DNA from: Chamaecyparis obtusa
Lineage: Eukaryota > Streptophyta > Pinopsida > Cupressales > Cupressaceae
Assembly (NCBI GenBank): GCA_027943335.1
Contig: BSBK01008829.1
Location: 496,001 to 560,000 of the forward strand
Reading direction: 5' to 3'
Length of the DNA stretch: 64,000 bases
Shown here: positions 11,320 through 22,123 of the stretch, one piece after another
Layout: each line of letters starts with the position of its first letter
Position numbering within the stretch: position 1 is the first letter of the stretch
Program-made: the position numbers and the translations under genes
Notes under the pieces: generated by a model
Databases searched by the model: none
The model's input: the letters and a program-made list of their open reading frames with translations, nothing else
Told to the model about the DNA's origin: nothing

Positions 11320-13807
11320 ATGGCATCATCCAGCACCTCAGCGAAGAAAGGATCAGACATGTTGGTCCAAGGGGAGTGGAAAGCACCAGATTTTAAGATC
11401 GTGCCCGCAGTTGCAGCCGCCCTAGATCCGAACGGAGCTCAATCTCAGATTCCTCCTAAGGTACTGCTTATCAACGATATCCGTAATCATTTTAACTGTT
11501 CTATTCAAGAAATGGGAAACCTAGAACTAGACATTGTGCGTGAAGAACTATGTGTGGATGGTACTTTGAAACCCGAGCACAAACATCTGGAAGATAAGGG
11601 TTTAGTCCACATTGCACATCTTCCTCGAAACTTTCGAGATAAATGGGTTAGGTACATTCTCGGCCGAGTACACGATGGCAAGATTTGGCTTGAGCAACCT
11701 ATTGAGATCACAAGGAAAATGATTCATCATGTTACCGGTCTTCCCATGTTGAACAAAGCGAAAACTACCAAAACCCTAGGTCGGACGGAACTAGAGAAGA
11801 AAACCCTAGCCGAGTGGGATGGTAGAGGCATGAAGGTTAGCAGCATTACCGACGCTGAACTGAAGTTTGGTACACATATCATTGCACACAAGATTTACAG
11901 TTCTAGTCGATAGAACAGTGTCTCATGTGAAGCTGTTGACCTAGCATACAAAGTGGTCAAAAACAACTTGACATTTGACCTAGCAGACTTATTGTTGAAA
12001 CAGTTCAACAAGAACATGGAAAGCATCAAAACTTCCAAAAACAATCCATGTAAGTTTGGATCTTTGATAGTCTGTTTATTCTTCTATGTTCAGAAATTCT
12101 TCCCTTCAAGAAAAGCTCAAACTCTTCAGAGATGGATCAGGATCTGGAGTAAGTAACATAAAATCCTTGAGATATGAAACCAGATCGGAAGCAGAGCAGA
12201 AGGAAATAGAAGATGCTGTTATTGAGAAGATGGGACAGTGGAAATACTCTCCTGAAGAAATTACCCCACAGGTTCCTGCAGTTCTATTGAATCCGATAAG
12301 AATGAGATGGAGCAATGCAAGGCAAACTGTAATAGACATATTTGATCAAAACCTAAGACAGTTGATGCCGAGCCTGAACAATGATGAAGTGAAGAAGGCA
12401 CTAAAAGAGAATGAAAACAAAATGACACTGAAGTTCAATACTTGTTTGATTTTGATCAACAATATTGAATCGGTTGTGAAGGCTGCAAAAGCCACATGGA
12501 AGAACATTTACCACCTTCACCAACCGAGCATTGAAACTGTAATTATAAAGGATATTGAAGATGACAGCGATGAGCAAGAAGAAGACACCGAGGTAGATGA
12601 TACTGTAAGGATAGCAGCAGAAGTCATTGCATCCCTTCCTACCTCTCCCGTGAAAGTCTCTACATCCAGCCCAGAGACACCTTCAAGCATGGTTGTGACA
12701 ACTTCCACATTTGTCCAATCATCCCTAGCAACATCAGAGGCAGCTACCATTTCTTCTACCGAGCTGCAGTCTCCTGTACCAGTAAGTTTTCCAGCTTTTG
12801 AATCATCAAGTGTAAATATTGTAAGTTCTCCAGTAGAAAGTATACCAGTGTCAATAGCCAGCCCTATTTTATCTACTATCACCACTACAAGAGCATTAAG
12901 TATAGATAAGCCTAAGGCTCTACCGAGTATAAATTTTTTGGGTAAAAATATAGTTGAGGATATAGACCTAGACGAAGAGATAGAGATTCCTACTCTGGAT
13001 TTTGCAAATCTATCTGTAGACCAGATGCAGAATATAGGTGAGATCCTCCAAAGGAAAGCAAAACAAAAGAAGCTTAAGGAGGAGAGAGACAAGGAGTATC
13101 AAATCATCAAGGATGCTAAGGACATTTTGTCTGATGCATTAAGCATTAAAGTAGACTCCTCCCAGCATGTTTTGTTACAATTGGCAGAAGCAGTTGAGAA
13201 ATATAATGAGGACTCATCCGGGACAGAGAAGTTAGTTGAAAGAGCCGAGAAGAGATTCAACAATAAAGTGCTTGAGCACATTGCTCAGCACATAGCTATT
13301 AACCAAGTAGAATTATCTTCAGTTTTGTCTAACACAGAGTCTATTTATTCGAATGCTACCTCTCTTTTGGCCAGACTATGCAATTTTGCCGAGTTCACAA
13401 AGGATGTCAAAAATAAAATGAATAAAATGGATGAGGATATGAAGATTAGCATACAGAAGCTGCAACTTGAACCAAGTTCAAGCTCTGCTCATCACATGAA
13501 AATTTCACATCTATCTAATATGCAGTCTGATCTATTGAAAGAAGACTCAAGGATCCGGTCCACACTGCTAGACATCCAACACATGATCCTTCCCATCATG
13601 AATACAATGTATAAGCACATTGAACATTCCAGAACATTGATTCATGACAATCAGTTCTCCATAGCAGATCACATGATTGAACTCTCTGCAGAAATCCAAA
13701 TTGCCATACAAACATGTAAGATTCTGCAAGAAAGTTGGGACAGAACCCTGGCACTAATAATGAAGGTACATTCTGATTTCTTATCAAATTTTGGATTCTC
13801 TCTGTAA
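11320..13807 (+). pseudogene. D1 ORF2: large protein of unknown function, internally deleted
   Basis: Homologous to the ~1,050-codon ORF2 of D2 and beginning at the same ATG (MASSSTS). It is inactivated by CAG-to-TAG at 11911-11913. A 650-bp deletion at 12103-12109 also removes ~217 codons and shifts the frame. After the deletion, 12086-13807 is open to TAA 13805. Visible parts are an N-terminal block with 'WLEQPIEITRKMIHHVTGLP', a Ser/Thr/Pro-rich linker near 12630-12890, and a helical C-terminus with coiled-coil character. No catalytic motif of protease, integrase, RT or RNase H is present. The N-terminal block resembles uncharacterised plant transposon-associated proteins, which is a weak impression only. 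Confidence 0.8.
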
Positions 13808-13961
13808 ATAAATTGTATATGCACCTTTGGCATTATCGTCAAAAAGGGGGAGATATGTATAGAAGGAGAGAGATGTATACTGTATAGATTTGTATAAGAA
13901 TCAGTTAGCACATTGAAAGGGGGAGACAATGTATATAGCCCTATAACAAAGACAAATTTTG

Positions 13962-14047
13962 AAAAATCAAAATTTACTCAGCATGATTCGGTGTATATAA
14001 ATTTAAAAATCAAAATTTACTCAGCATGATTCGGTGTATATAAATTT
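13962..14047 (+). repeat. 43-bp tandem duplication in D1 3' leader
   Basis: Two adjacent copies of a 43-bp unit containing ACTCAGCATGATTCGGTGTA. D2 has a single diverged unit near 50595-50640, so the duplication is private to D1 or its lineage. Confidence 0.85.
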
Positions 14048-14077
14048 TGGCCAATAAGTGTTTTTGTCACTAATGCC

Positions 14078-14089
14078 AAAGGGGGAGAT
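14078..14089 (+). promoter_or_regulatory. D1 polypurine tract
   Basis: AAAGGGGGAGAT lies immediately before the 3' LTR and is the plus-strand primer site. Similar G-runs lie upstream at 13843-13854 and 13916-13926. Confidence 0.88.
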
Positions 14090-15158
14090 TGTTGGCATTA
14101 AGCAGTATTGCCACTAGTGACAACACTTATTAGCATTCTCAGTGCAAACCGAGCAGACAGTGCAAACCGAGCAGACAGTGCAAACCGAGCAGATAGTGCA
14201 AACCGAGCAGACAGTGCAAACCGAGCAGACAGTGCAAACCGAGCAGACAATGAAAACCGAGTAGCATCTTGTCTACCGAGTCACCAATGCTTACCGAGTT
14301 CAATGCCTACCGAGTGATCAGTATGAACTGTGCCTTCACTTCTACCGAGTGCATGACGATGCCGAGTAATGCAGTGGACGCCGAGTATCAGAAAGTCACC
14401 GAGTCAGTGTGAAGGAACCGAGTAACCATATTTGGGCCGACTTAGTAGCACTTATGTTTATTTGTCAAGCCGACTGTGCAAAATTGTAATTGTAATTAAT
14501 TGTTTGAAATCTGTATATAAACAATGATGTAGAAATAAAAGAGAGAGACAGAAGTAATAAAACATATGATACAGAATATATAAAAGAATAACAAAGGCAG
14601 AAATAAGCGAATTGCAGAAGGCTTCAGAAGTATAAGATACAGAAAAGACAAATTCATCACAGAAGGTGATCAGTACATCAGCGAATCTCATTCAGCAATC
14701 CAGTTGCAAAGCAGAGATCTACTGTTTCATTCTAACAAGTGAATCAGTACTAAAATCCTTTAACCGGGTAGACTTAACAGTCTTTGTATAAATCTCTTTA
14801 CCGAGTGCATACTTCACTGTATGTTTGTAAATCCTTTAACAGGGTGGATTTAGCAATCCTTATTGTTCCTAACAGAGCAGATCATCGGAAGTGATCAAAT
14901 TGTAAGCCTTAACCGGCCAACTTTATTCTGCAGTATTAAAGCTTTGTGGGTTTCATCCCCACCCCAGTTTTACTTTCTTTTGGAAGGTTTCTGGGTAACC
15001 AAATCCATGTGTCTTTATTGTGAATGCTTTTTTAGTTTCATGCTTTCTGTATGCAAAGGTTAAAAGTAAAATACATGTTAAAATTAGAAGAGAATTTGAA
15101 GTTACTGATTCACCCCTCCCCTCTCAGTAACTTGGTTAATTCCTGAATATTTCCAACA
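14090..15158 (+). repeat. D1 3' LTR, with six 18-bp units
   Basis: 1,069 bp. It matches 8628-9642 apart from roughly five transitions and exactly three extra 18-bp units (6 versus 3), which account for the whole 54-bp length difference. Its end CCAACA abuts GCTTT and the resumed copia A frame. Confidence 0.93.
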
Positions 15159-15515
15159 GCTTTGAATTATTCTACAATTCTTTGGATCAAACAAATGATA
15201 AAGGATTTTGAAATTCAGATTGATTATCCTATTTTTATTCACTGTGATAACACTAGCACTATCAACATGTCGAAGAACCCTATGATTCATGCAAAGACAA
15301 AGCACATTGAGATCAAGTATCACTTCCTAAGAGAGAAAGTGGCAAAAAAAGAAGTCAAGTTGGATTATGTGAGTACTAAAGATCATTTGGTAAATATATT
15401 CACAAAGCCCTTTCCAAACGATACTTTTGAGTATCTCAGGGAGAAGTTGGGAGTAATTCCCTTCCTTGATTCTACTTGCAAGAAAGAGGGAAGATCATTA
15501 GTCCTCAGGGACTAA
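15159..15515 (+). pseudogene. Copia A RNase H, C-terminal part
   Basis: The copia frame resumes after D1 with 'LNYSTILWIKQMIKDF', then 'IHCDNTSTINMSKNP', 'HIEIKYHFLREKV' and 'VSTKDHLVNIFTKPF', the standard copia RNase H ending. The stop is at 15513-15515. It joins 8627 through the duplicated GCTTT. Confidence 0.92.
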
Positions 15516-15828
15516 TGGATGGTTGACTACTCTACTTCAGGAGAAGTACTAGTGCTTAAACTAATTGGCAACCTTTACCATTGATGTGAAAGGGGGAGTA
15601 ATATATAGTCATGAAAAACATAAGTAAAAGAAGGAGCATTATATTAAGGGGGAGTAGTATTCAGTTATGACAACAGTTCAATTGAGAAAATGGAGAATGT
15701 TGAAGAATATTGCACCAAATGGAGGATTCATCCTTGGGGGATTTTTGAAGAGGAAATAGATAATGTTATAAAAGAAATTTTCATTTGGCTTGATGGATTT
15801 TTTCATTCCATATGTTGCCATCAATGCC

Positions 15829-15840
15829 AAATGGGGAGAT
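15829..15840 (+). promoter_or_regulatory. Copia A polypurine tract
   Basis: AAATGGGGAGAT abuts the 3' LTR; it is a one-base variant of the D tract AAAGGGGGAGAT. The 15516-15828 leader also holds other GGGGGAGTA runs. Confidence 0.8.
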
Positions 15841-17091
15841 TGTGGGAGATTTTCGACCAAGCCAGTGCTGACTATATGTTTATCATTGATGACAAGATAT
15901 GGTAAGTAGCATGCATGGAAGACTTATGCAGTAAGATTTTAGTATATGTGGTGTGGACATGTTATCAGCATGATATCATGGGAACATAGGTTAATTGTTA
16001 GTACAGACAATTATATAGTAGCTTGTGTCAGTAGTGTTACTGACAGAGTAACAAGTAGTGTTTTGTGTATGGTTGTTCGTACAGTTATCACAGAGCCTTG
16101 CACATTTGGATATGTGATGAAGAAATGTTAGTGGTGTTATAGTCATGGCTATAGAGTCTGATGATCAATAGAAGTGAAGTTATGCAGCCATTCTTCACCA
16201 GTAGTAGTTTCATGTGTTTGTTAAGAAGAGCCAACAGAGATTATATTGGTTCTGTAGTTGTGCCTATTATTTTCGTATGCACCCTTGGATTAAAGATTGG
16301 AGAAGAGTTAGTAAGGTTTGGTTAAGAGCACATGAGGTAATTCAACTTAAGGAGAAAGATCCAATAGTTTTAGTAGAGTTGTTAGTGTGTAGCGTGCATC
16401 TACAATTATCTTATTGGATAGGTCCCAGAATCTATTGCGTGATTAGTAGAGCTAACTAAATTATTATTGGAGTTTTTTATGACTTCTCTAATATTATTTC
16501 AAGGTGGTTCTAATAGGCTAACCTAATTATATCATTTAGAGAAACGATATTAATAGACAGTGATTTGTGATTACTAGAGTGTTGTTCATGGTTGATAATA
16601 AGAGCACAGCAAAGTGTGTGAAATGTTGGTCCATCAGAAGAAGGTCTATGTGACCAAGTAAAGTATTTGTGTTATACATTGGAACTGATCTAGATAGAAG
16701 GTTGTATCCTTCACCCATTTGAGCATTGTGCTCTCAAATAGTGTGTTGTGTCCCCTAACAGGGACTATAGTAAAAGACTCCTAACGGGGTCCAACCCTTG
16801 ACCAGGTCTACTGTGCTAAATATATTGTAAAGACACTCCTAACATGGTTAAGGATATTCTAAGAAGGATCATAATACACTAGTGTATAATATTAGTGGGT
16901 GTCAATTCCCACTAGGGATTTTACCTATTTGGGTTTCCCCATAACCAAAATATTGGTGTTGTGTTCAAGTGTTCTTTCATTGTCTTTATGCTTTATGTTT
17001 AAGTATACTTAATTGGATAAAGAATTGAAACTTGTAGATAACTGATTCACCCCCCCCCCCTCTTAGTTATCTCTTGGGACTATTCATAACA
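15841..17091 (+). repeat. Copia A 3' LTR
   Basis: 1,251 bp, starting TGTGGGAG (one change from TGTTGGAG) and ending TTCATAACA. It aligns with 2523-3835 across its length, with a ~60-bp deletion near 16690. Confidence 0.9.
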
Positions 17092-18505
17092 TATGGACCA
17101 TTAAGGAAGGAAGTAATGCTCTATTTGGGATGATTCATGGGGAGGACACCCTATAATCAGTCAACTGATGAATTTAGAAAGGATAAAAATATATGAATTG
17201 AAAAATGGAGAAAATATGTCAAGGATTACATTACAATTCTTTTTCCTAATCCTAAGGGTAGGTGGAAATGGAAATAATTTAAAAGTCTAAGATTGCACCA
17301 AGAAGACATAGATAACTTGAATGAAATCCTGAAAGATAGGTTTTTCAATATGAAACTTGGTAGTGATGAAATCATTTGGAAAACTGCTAAGTTAGGGAAA
17401 TACATTATGGAGGAAGGGTACAAGATAATATCCAATCAATGGAATTAGACTATATCTTAAATGCCAATTCAGTTATGTTGGAGAAAAGTCTGTTTGCAAA
17501 AAGTGAGAAATTTTTCTTGGGCAGTATGAAAAAGAAAAATATTGAGTGTGGATAAGTTAAAAAGGTTTGGATTCTAAGGGCCATCAATTTTCCCCCTTTT
17601 CCAAATAAAGGATGAGGATTCCAACCATCTATTACTGACCTTTCCTTTTTCATCTCAATGCTAGCAGTGGTTGTGTGTAAAATTAGGCTAGCTTTGTGCC
17701 TTACCAAATGATGTTTTTTCCCTTTTCCAATCATGGCCACTAATAAACCAAGAGAGCCTATGTTGAAGTTTGTAGATTATATCACCCTCAATTATTATTT
17801 GGGAACTATGGAATGAATGAAATAGAAGAATCTTCCAAGGTAAAGGTATGGGCAATGTTTCATTATTAAATAAAATAGAAGTAGTAGTAGTAGAAATAAT
17901 GAACTCATGAATCTTAGTTCAACAATATTCCCCAAAGGTTTACACTAGATGGGATGATCTTATGTTTGAGAATTGGCTCTGAATCATCATTCCTTGGGTC
18001 ATAGATAAAAGAGGGAAAGTAAGTTCCAAGAATTGAGAAAATTGTAGATGGTCTTTTCCAGCCATTAGTTGGTACAACTTAAACTTTGATGTGGCCTCTA
18101 GAGGAAACCCGGACCCATAAGGTGCTAGATGCATCATTCACTCTAGCAATGATGATCCTATAGTGAGGTTAACACTACCCCTAATTGAGGACACCAATAA
18201 TATGGAAAAATTCAAAGCCTTACTTTCCAGAATATCCCTATAATTATAATTGAAGTTAACAAAAACTAGAAATTGAAGGGGACTCAATGATTGTGATAAA
18301 TTTTGTAAGATCCAAGGCTACCCCAAATTGGAGATTACACTCTCTTTTGGAAGTAGTGCTATCTTTGATTAAAAAATTTGAGGTTAAAATTAATGACATC
18401 TATAGAGAAGGGAACAATTTAGCAGATGGTTTATCCATGATGGGTGCGAAGGGCAATCATCTTAAACAAACATTTGGAGGAAGGAAGGAAGGATATAAGT
18501 TTTGA
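17092..18505 (+). pseudogene. LINE 3' half with RNase H domain
   Basis: Continuation of the LINE at 1190-2522 after copia A. The distal part is a plant-type LINE RNase H (RVT_3-like). 'WYNLNFDVASRGNPDP' is near 18065-18115. The fragment at 18287-18505 reads 'MIVINFVRSKATPNWRLHS' and later 'INDIYREGNNLADGLSMMG', the usual RNase H ending. Multiple stops and frameshifts lie between 17100 and 18280, so it is inactive. Confidence 0.8.
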
Positions 18506-18688
18506 AAGTTTAACAAGATTGGGTTGGTTGAAATGACACATTTCCTCATGACACTCTCTTGTTAAAAAAAGGTTTTTCCAATAGAAACCTAAGAGGATTC
18601 AGGTCAGGTTTATCAATATAAATATAATAAAGAAGTGAGGGCCTGGGAAGCGAGGAGTTCTTAGAGGTGAGTGAGGAAGAAGACAAGC
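18506..18688 (+). repeat. LINE 3' tail, left part
   Basis: Matches bases ~50-230 of the window. Its last nine bases, AAGACAAGC (18680-18688), are duplicated at 19556-19564 around an insertion. Confidence 0.7.
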
Positions 18689-19555
18689 ATAGTAATTTTT
18701 AGCAGCTAATATTCACCAATTGGCTAATTATGGAAATTTTAGAATCCAAACTTTGCTGATAATTCAAGATTTAAGGCAACCTAAATCGCCACATTTTTAC
18801 AAGATTTTAATTTAGAAATATTTAAATCATAAAATAATTTATTTTATAAGAAACTTGAAGTCAAAATTTTCTATAATATTTGATACATGATTAGATGTGA
18901 TTCACCATAATTTTATAACTTATTGTAGAAATTTAAATTAATTTTCCAATAACATATCATGATTATTACTAACTATAGGGATCAATCACCAACTTTTAGT
19001 TTTCATTATTTAATTAATGTATAATCTAGTGACCCTCATTATATTCTATGAGGTAAAAATGTTACTATTTGGTTTGTAATGCTCATGGGAGCTAAAATTT
19101 CTTTTGGATTCTTGATCTCAATATAAATCAATGGTCTTGTAGAAATTTTGGTCCCCATTAGTATTTAAAAATATTAATACATTTGTCTCACATAGTAAAA
19201 TGAGCTTATTAGATTATATTTTAAATAAATGGTAGAAAAACTAATTATTATAGAGTCTATTTCTTAAACCCATCAAAGATTTCCACATCAAGCCTAATAA
19301 TTTTCTACAAGAATTCTATTTTTTAAATGGAAGTATTCACCATGGTGATTAATTTATTTATTTTTATTGTTTGAGATTCACTAATATTTTCTACCAAAAT
19401 AAATTTATTAAAAAATAATTGCCAATAAGAATACTTTTATTTCAAAAAACTTCAGAGATTCGCCAATAGAAATTATTATTTTTGTTCAAAAAAATGAAAG
19501 ATTCACCAAGATTTTATATATTTTTTAAGAGGCAGGTTTCTTAAAGTTATCCCTA
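18689..19555. mobile_element. 867-bp AT-rich insertion with 9-bp target duplication
   Basis: A noncoding insertion splitting the LINE tail, flanked by perfect AAGACAAGC. Nine-base duplications are typical of Mutator-like elements, but the terminal inverted repeats are not convincing. The right end, read in reverse, is TTAGGGATAACTTTAAGAAACC. A closely similar end, GGGTTAACTTTAAGAAACC, occurs at 27374. Both bodies carry scattered TTGGTGAAT-like motifs, suggesting one family. Confidence 0.65.
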
Positions 19556-19658
19556 AAGACAAGCCAATGGAGGAAGAAAGAAAAGCAATGGATAACAGTT
19601 AGTTGGAAGAGGAAGAGGAAGAGGAAGATAGGAAGCAGGAAATAGGAGAGCACAAAAG
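19556..19658 (+). repeat. LINE 3' tail, right part
   Basis: Resumes the LINE tail after the 867-bp insertion, matching window bases ~230-330. It includes a GAGGAAGAGGAAGAGG tract. It is cut at 19658 by the LTR of copia B. Confidence 0.65.
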
Positions 19659-21161
19659 TGTTAGATAACTGAGAGGGGGGTGAATCAGTTATGTTTAGTT
19701 ATCCTATAGCCCCAAATTCCTCTCTAATTTTTTATATCAACTAGAACAAATAAACTAAAAAGATCAATAATAACTTGTGTGAGACTTTATGATTAATTAA
19801 CTGATTGTTAGATGATATAAATGAATTAGTTGTTAACATATACCGATCTAACCAATTATTGTAATGTGTAAAGTAAAATATCAAAACATCACATGCATAC
19901 ACATTTAACACTTGATTTTTAATGTGGAAACCTAGTTAAGGAAAAAACCACCTGGGCTAGTAACCAAAAATATTTTCACTCTTCTGAAGTGAGCTCGGTT
20001 AAGAGCCTACCATGTTAAATATTAAAAATGAATTGTAAGGTGTGTCCTTGTTAGAGTATTTATCACTAACAATTCTCTGTGACCATACATTCACTTGGGT
20101 CAACAAGAAAACAAGTAACATTCATAGAATGTAAATAGAAAGAGATGGTTAAGTCTCACTCAATTAAGAGATTTTGATTGTAACAATGGTTAGAAAGAAA
20201 TAGTATATGACCGGATTCAAATGAAACTTATTTTTATCATATTCAAATCTATGCTAAGCTCAATATCATTCGGGTCATCACAATATCTTCATTCTCCTTC
20301 TTCCTCTTACTATATTATACTCAGTTATCTCCTTTTGTTACTCATTTTGGTCTGTAGAATCACTTGGTTCTTACTTCAACCTATCTAAATAGCTTCACAT
20401 GAATCCACCATAAATTTTGTATAGGGGTGTGATCTTCTCTCTCCTCCTTTCAAATTTCTTGTCTCCTTATATAGACATGTAAACCAATTTTATTTCAGCC
20501 ACAGATTTTGCCTCTTAATCTCCATTGTAGCTTTTTCCTCTTGAAACTTCCTTAGAACTTGTGCCTTAAATTATTTTCAATCTTCATCATCTAATCATCC
20601 TTGAATTCTTCTAGCCGTAGATCTTCATAAACAACTATCTTTATCCTTGAAATCTTTAGATTCTTCCAACTCATCATCTCATGTCAAAAATCACACGTTC
20701 CTCTTTATTTATCCTTCTTGGTTAATACCATGATATGTTAGTCTCTCTATACTCAATTAATACCGCACTTGGTGTACTCTATATCTTCTTGGTGTACACT
20801 ATGTTTTTGATATATTGACCAAAATAACTTGTACACTTTTTATCTTCAACACTTAGTAGAATAATGTAAGTCAATTAAATCACTATCATACTATCATAGA
20901 GTAATCAATAATTTTCCCAATGAATACCTTATTCATAACTTACTCATACATCTAATCTTCATACTAATAGCTCCTTTCCTTCATGAACATTACCTTCTTC
21001 AGATGTTTCCAACTATCATGATAAGTAAAGTCAAACCTAGTTGACATCAATGACTATATATCAACTGATCTAATGTCTCACATATACCTTAGTAGCTCAG
21101 TGATCATCTTCACATTCTCCCATTTTGTTATCCAAGTAGTCTATCAGTTTTAATTCTAACA
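19659..21161 (-). repeat. Copia B 3' LTR (minus strand)
   Basis: 1,503 bp, TGTTAGATAACTGAG...TTCTAACA on the plus strand. Read on the minus strand, it ends with the same TGATTCACCCCCCTCTCAGTTA-type signal as copia A and D. A polypurine tract (minus AAAGTGAGAGAT, 21162-21173) and copia pol follow, so this is the 3' LTR of a minus-strand element whose 5' half is missing. Confidence 0.8.
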
Positions 21162-22123
21162 ATCTCTCACTTTGACATTGATTGAAGAACAATATGAAAT
21201 ATACCATAGAATACCAAACAAATCTTAAGTATGTACAACTTAGTCTTTATGCTATGACTCAGTTAGATCTCCCTTAGCTTATTTTTTTAATATTTTTAAT
21301 CACTAAAGAGGATCATCTGTCTCCCCTATAGTATTTCTAGTTACTGTATGACTATTTTTCTTATTTTATGTTCAATGCATATTCTGTCCCTTTCGGTTAG
21401 CTTCTTTCCTAACTAAATATTTCATGCATAATCATCTCTCCCTTTGACAAAAATGCCAAAAATAAGCTCTTCAGTAGCCAAATAAGTATATTTGTTGTTC
21501 CTTTAAAGATTCTTGTACCTTTCATGCATATATGTTCTTTGTTTCAGCTTGTCTTCCACCTTCTTCAAAACCTTAGGAATCCCAAAGTGTGAACATCGTG
21601 ATAGATCTTCTGGTAAATAATAGGTCGATGCAACCCTATATCATCTTAGTGACTATTAGATAGGGGAAGGACCCCTAGCCTACTTTTCAAGTACTCAAAT
21701 GTATCCTTCAGTAAGGGTTTTGTGAATATATCTACAAGTTGGTCTTGTGACTTTACATATTCCAATTTGACCTATTTTTGTTGAACTTTCTCCCTTAAGT
21801 AATGATATTCAATGGATATGTTCTTTTTCTTTACATGTATCACTAGATTATTTGAAATGTTGATAGCACTTGTGTTGTTACAATAGATTGTCAGTCATTC
21901 TATTAATTATTCATTCATACCTTCTAGCAATTAATTTATCCATGCAATATTAGAGCAATTGGTAGCAACAACTACATATTCAATTTCATCTGTGCATTGA
22001 GAAATACAACCTTTTTTCTTTCTTATCCATGCTACTAATATTTCACCTAAAAAGAAAAATCCTTTAGTACTTCTTTTTCTATCATTAATATTTCCTTTTC
22101 AATCAATATCTATATAGACTTTA
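21162..22123 (-). pseudogene. Copia B RNase H fragment (minus strand)
   Basis: Minus-strand translation gives copia RNase H blocks: 'IDWKGNINDRKSTKGF' near 22080, 'YCNNTSAINISNN' near 21880, 'YHYLREKV' near 21800 and 'DQLVDIFTKPL' near 21720. Several in-frame stops make it nonfunctional. The fragment ends at 22123, where gypsy1 sequence begins with TGATGCAAGG. The rest of copia B is not recognised in the window. Confidence 0.82.

Larger units (their letters stand above)
8628..15158 (+). mobile_element. D1: non-autonomous LTR retrotransposon with two ORFs and no pol
   Basis: 6,531 bp, bounded by a perfect GCTTT duplication (8623-8627, 15159-15163). It has LTRs starting TGTTGGCATTAAG and ending TTCCAACA, a Met-tRNA primer site and a polypurine tract. 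Between them lie ORF1 (coiled coil plus zinc knuckles) and ORF2 (unknown, large). No protease, integrase, RT or RNase H motif occurs anywhere inside. The LTRs differ by only about five substitutions plus three copies of an 18-bp repeat, so the insertion is recent. D2 (44574-51719) is a second, older copy with the same gene order. Confidence 0.92.
2523..17091 (+). mobile_element. Copia A: Ty1/copia LTR retrotransposon, nested and decayed
   Basis: The element is flanked by a perfect 5-bp target duplication, TATGG at 2518-2522 and 17092-17096. It starts TGTTGGAG and ends ...CTAACA/CATAACA. Order is 5' LTR, initiator-Met primer site, gag, protease, integrase, reverse transcriptase, RNase H, polypurine tract and 3' LTR. 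Integrase before reverse transcriptase is the copia arrangement. Two younger insertions inflate it: an inverted-repeat DNA element at 7419-8383 and the D1 LTR element at 8628-15158. Without them it is about 7.1 kb. It sits inside the LINE and is transcribed in the same direction. Confidence 0.93.

Noticed and set aside
12517..13092. 191-codon antisense frame (also 49137-49727 in D2)
   Set aside because: A shadow of the low-complexity Ser/Thr-rich and acidic part of ORF2. It is Ser-rich antisense and has no start context or domain.
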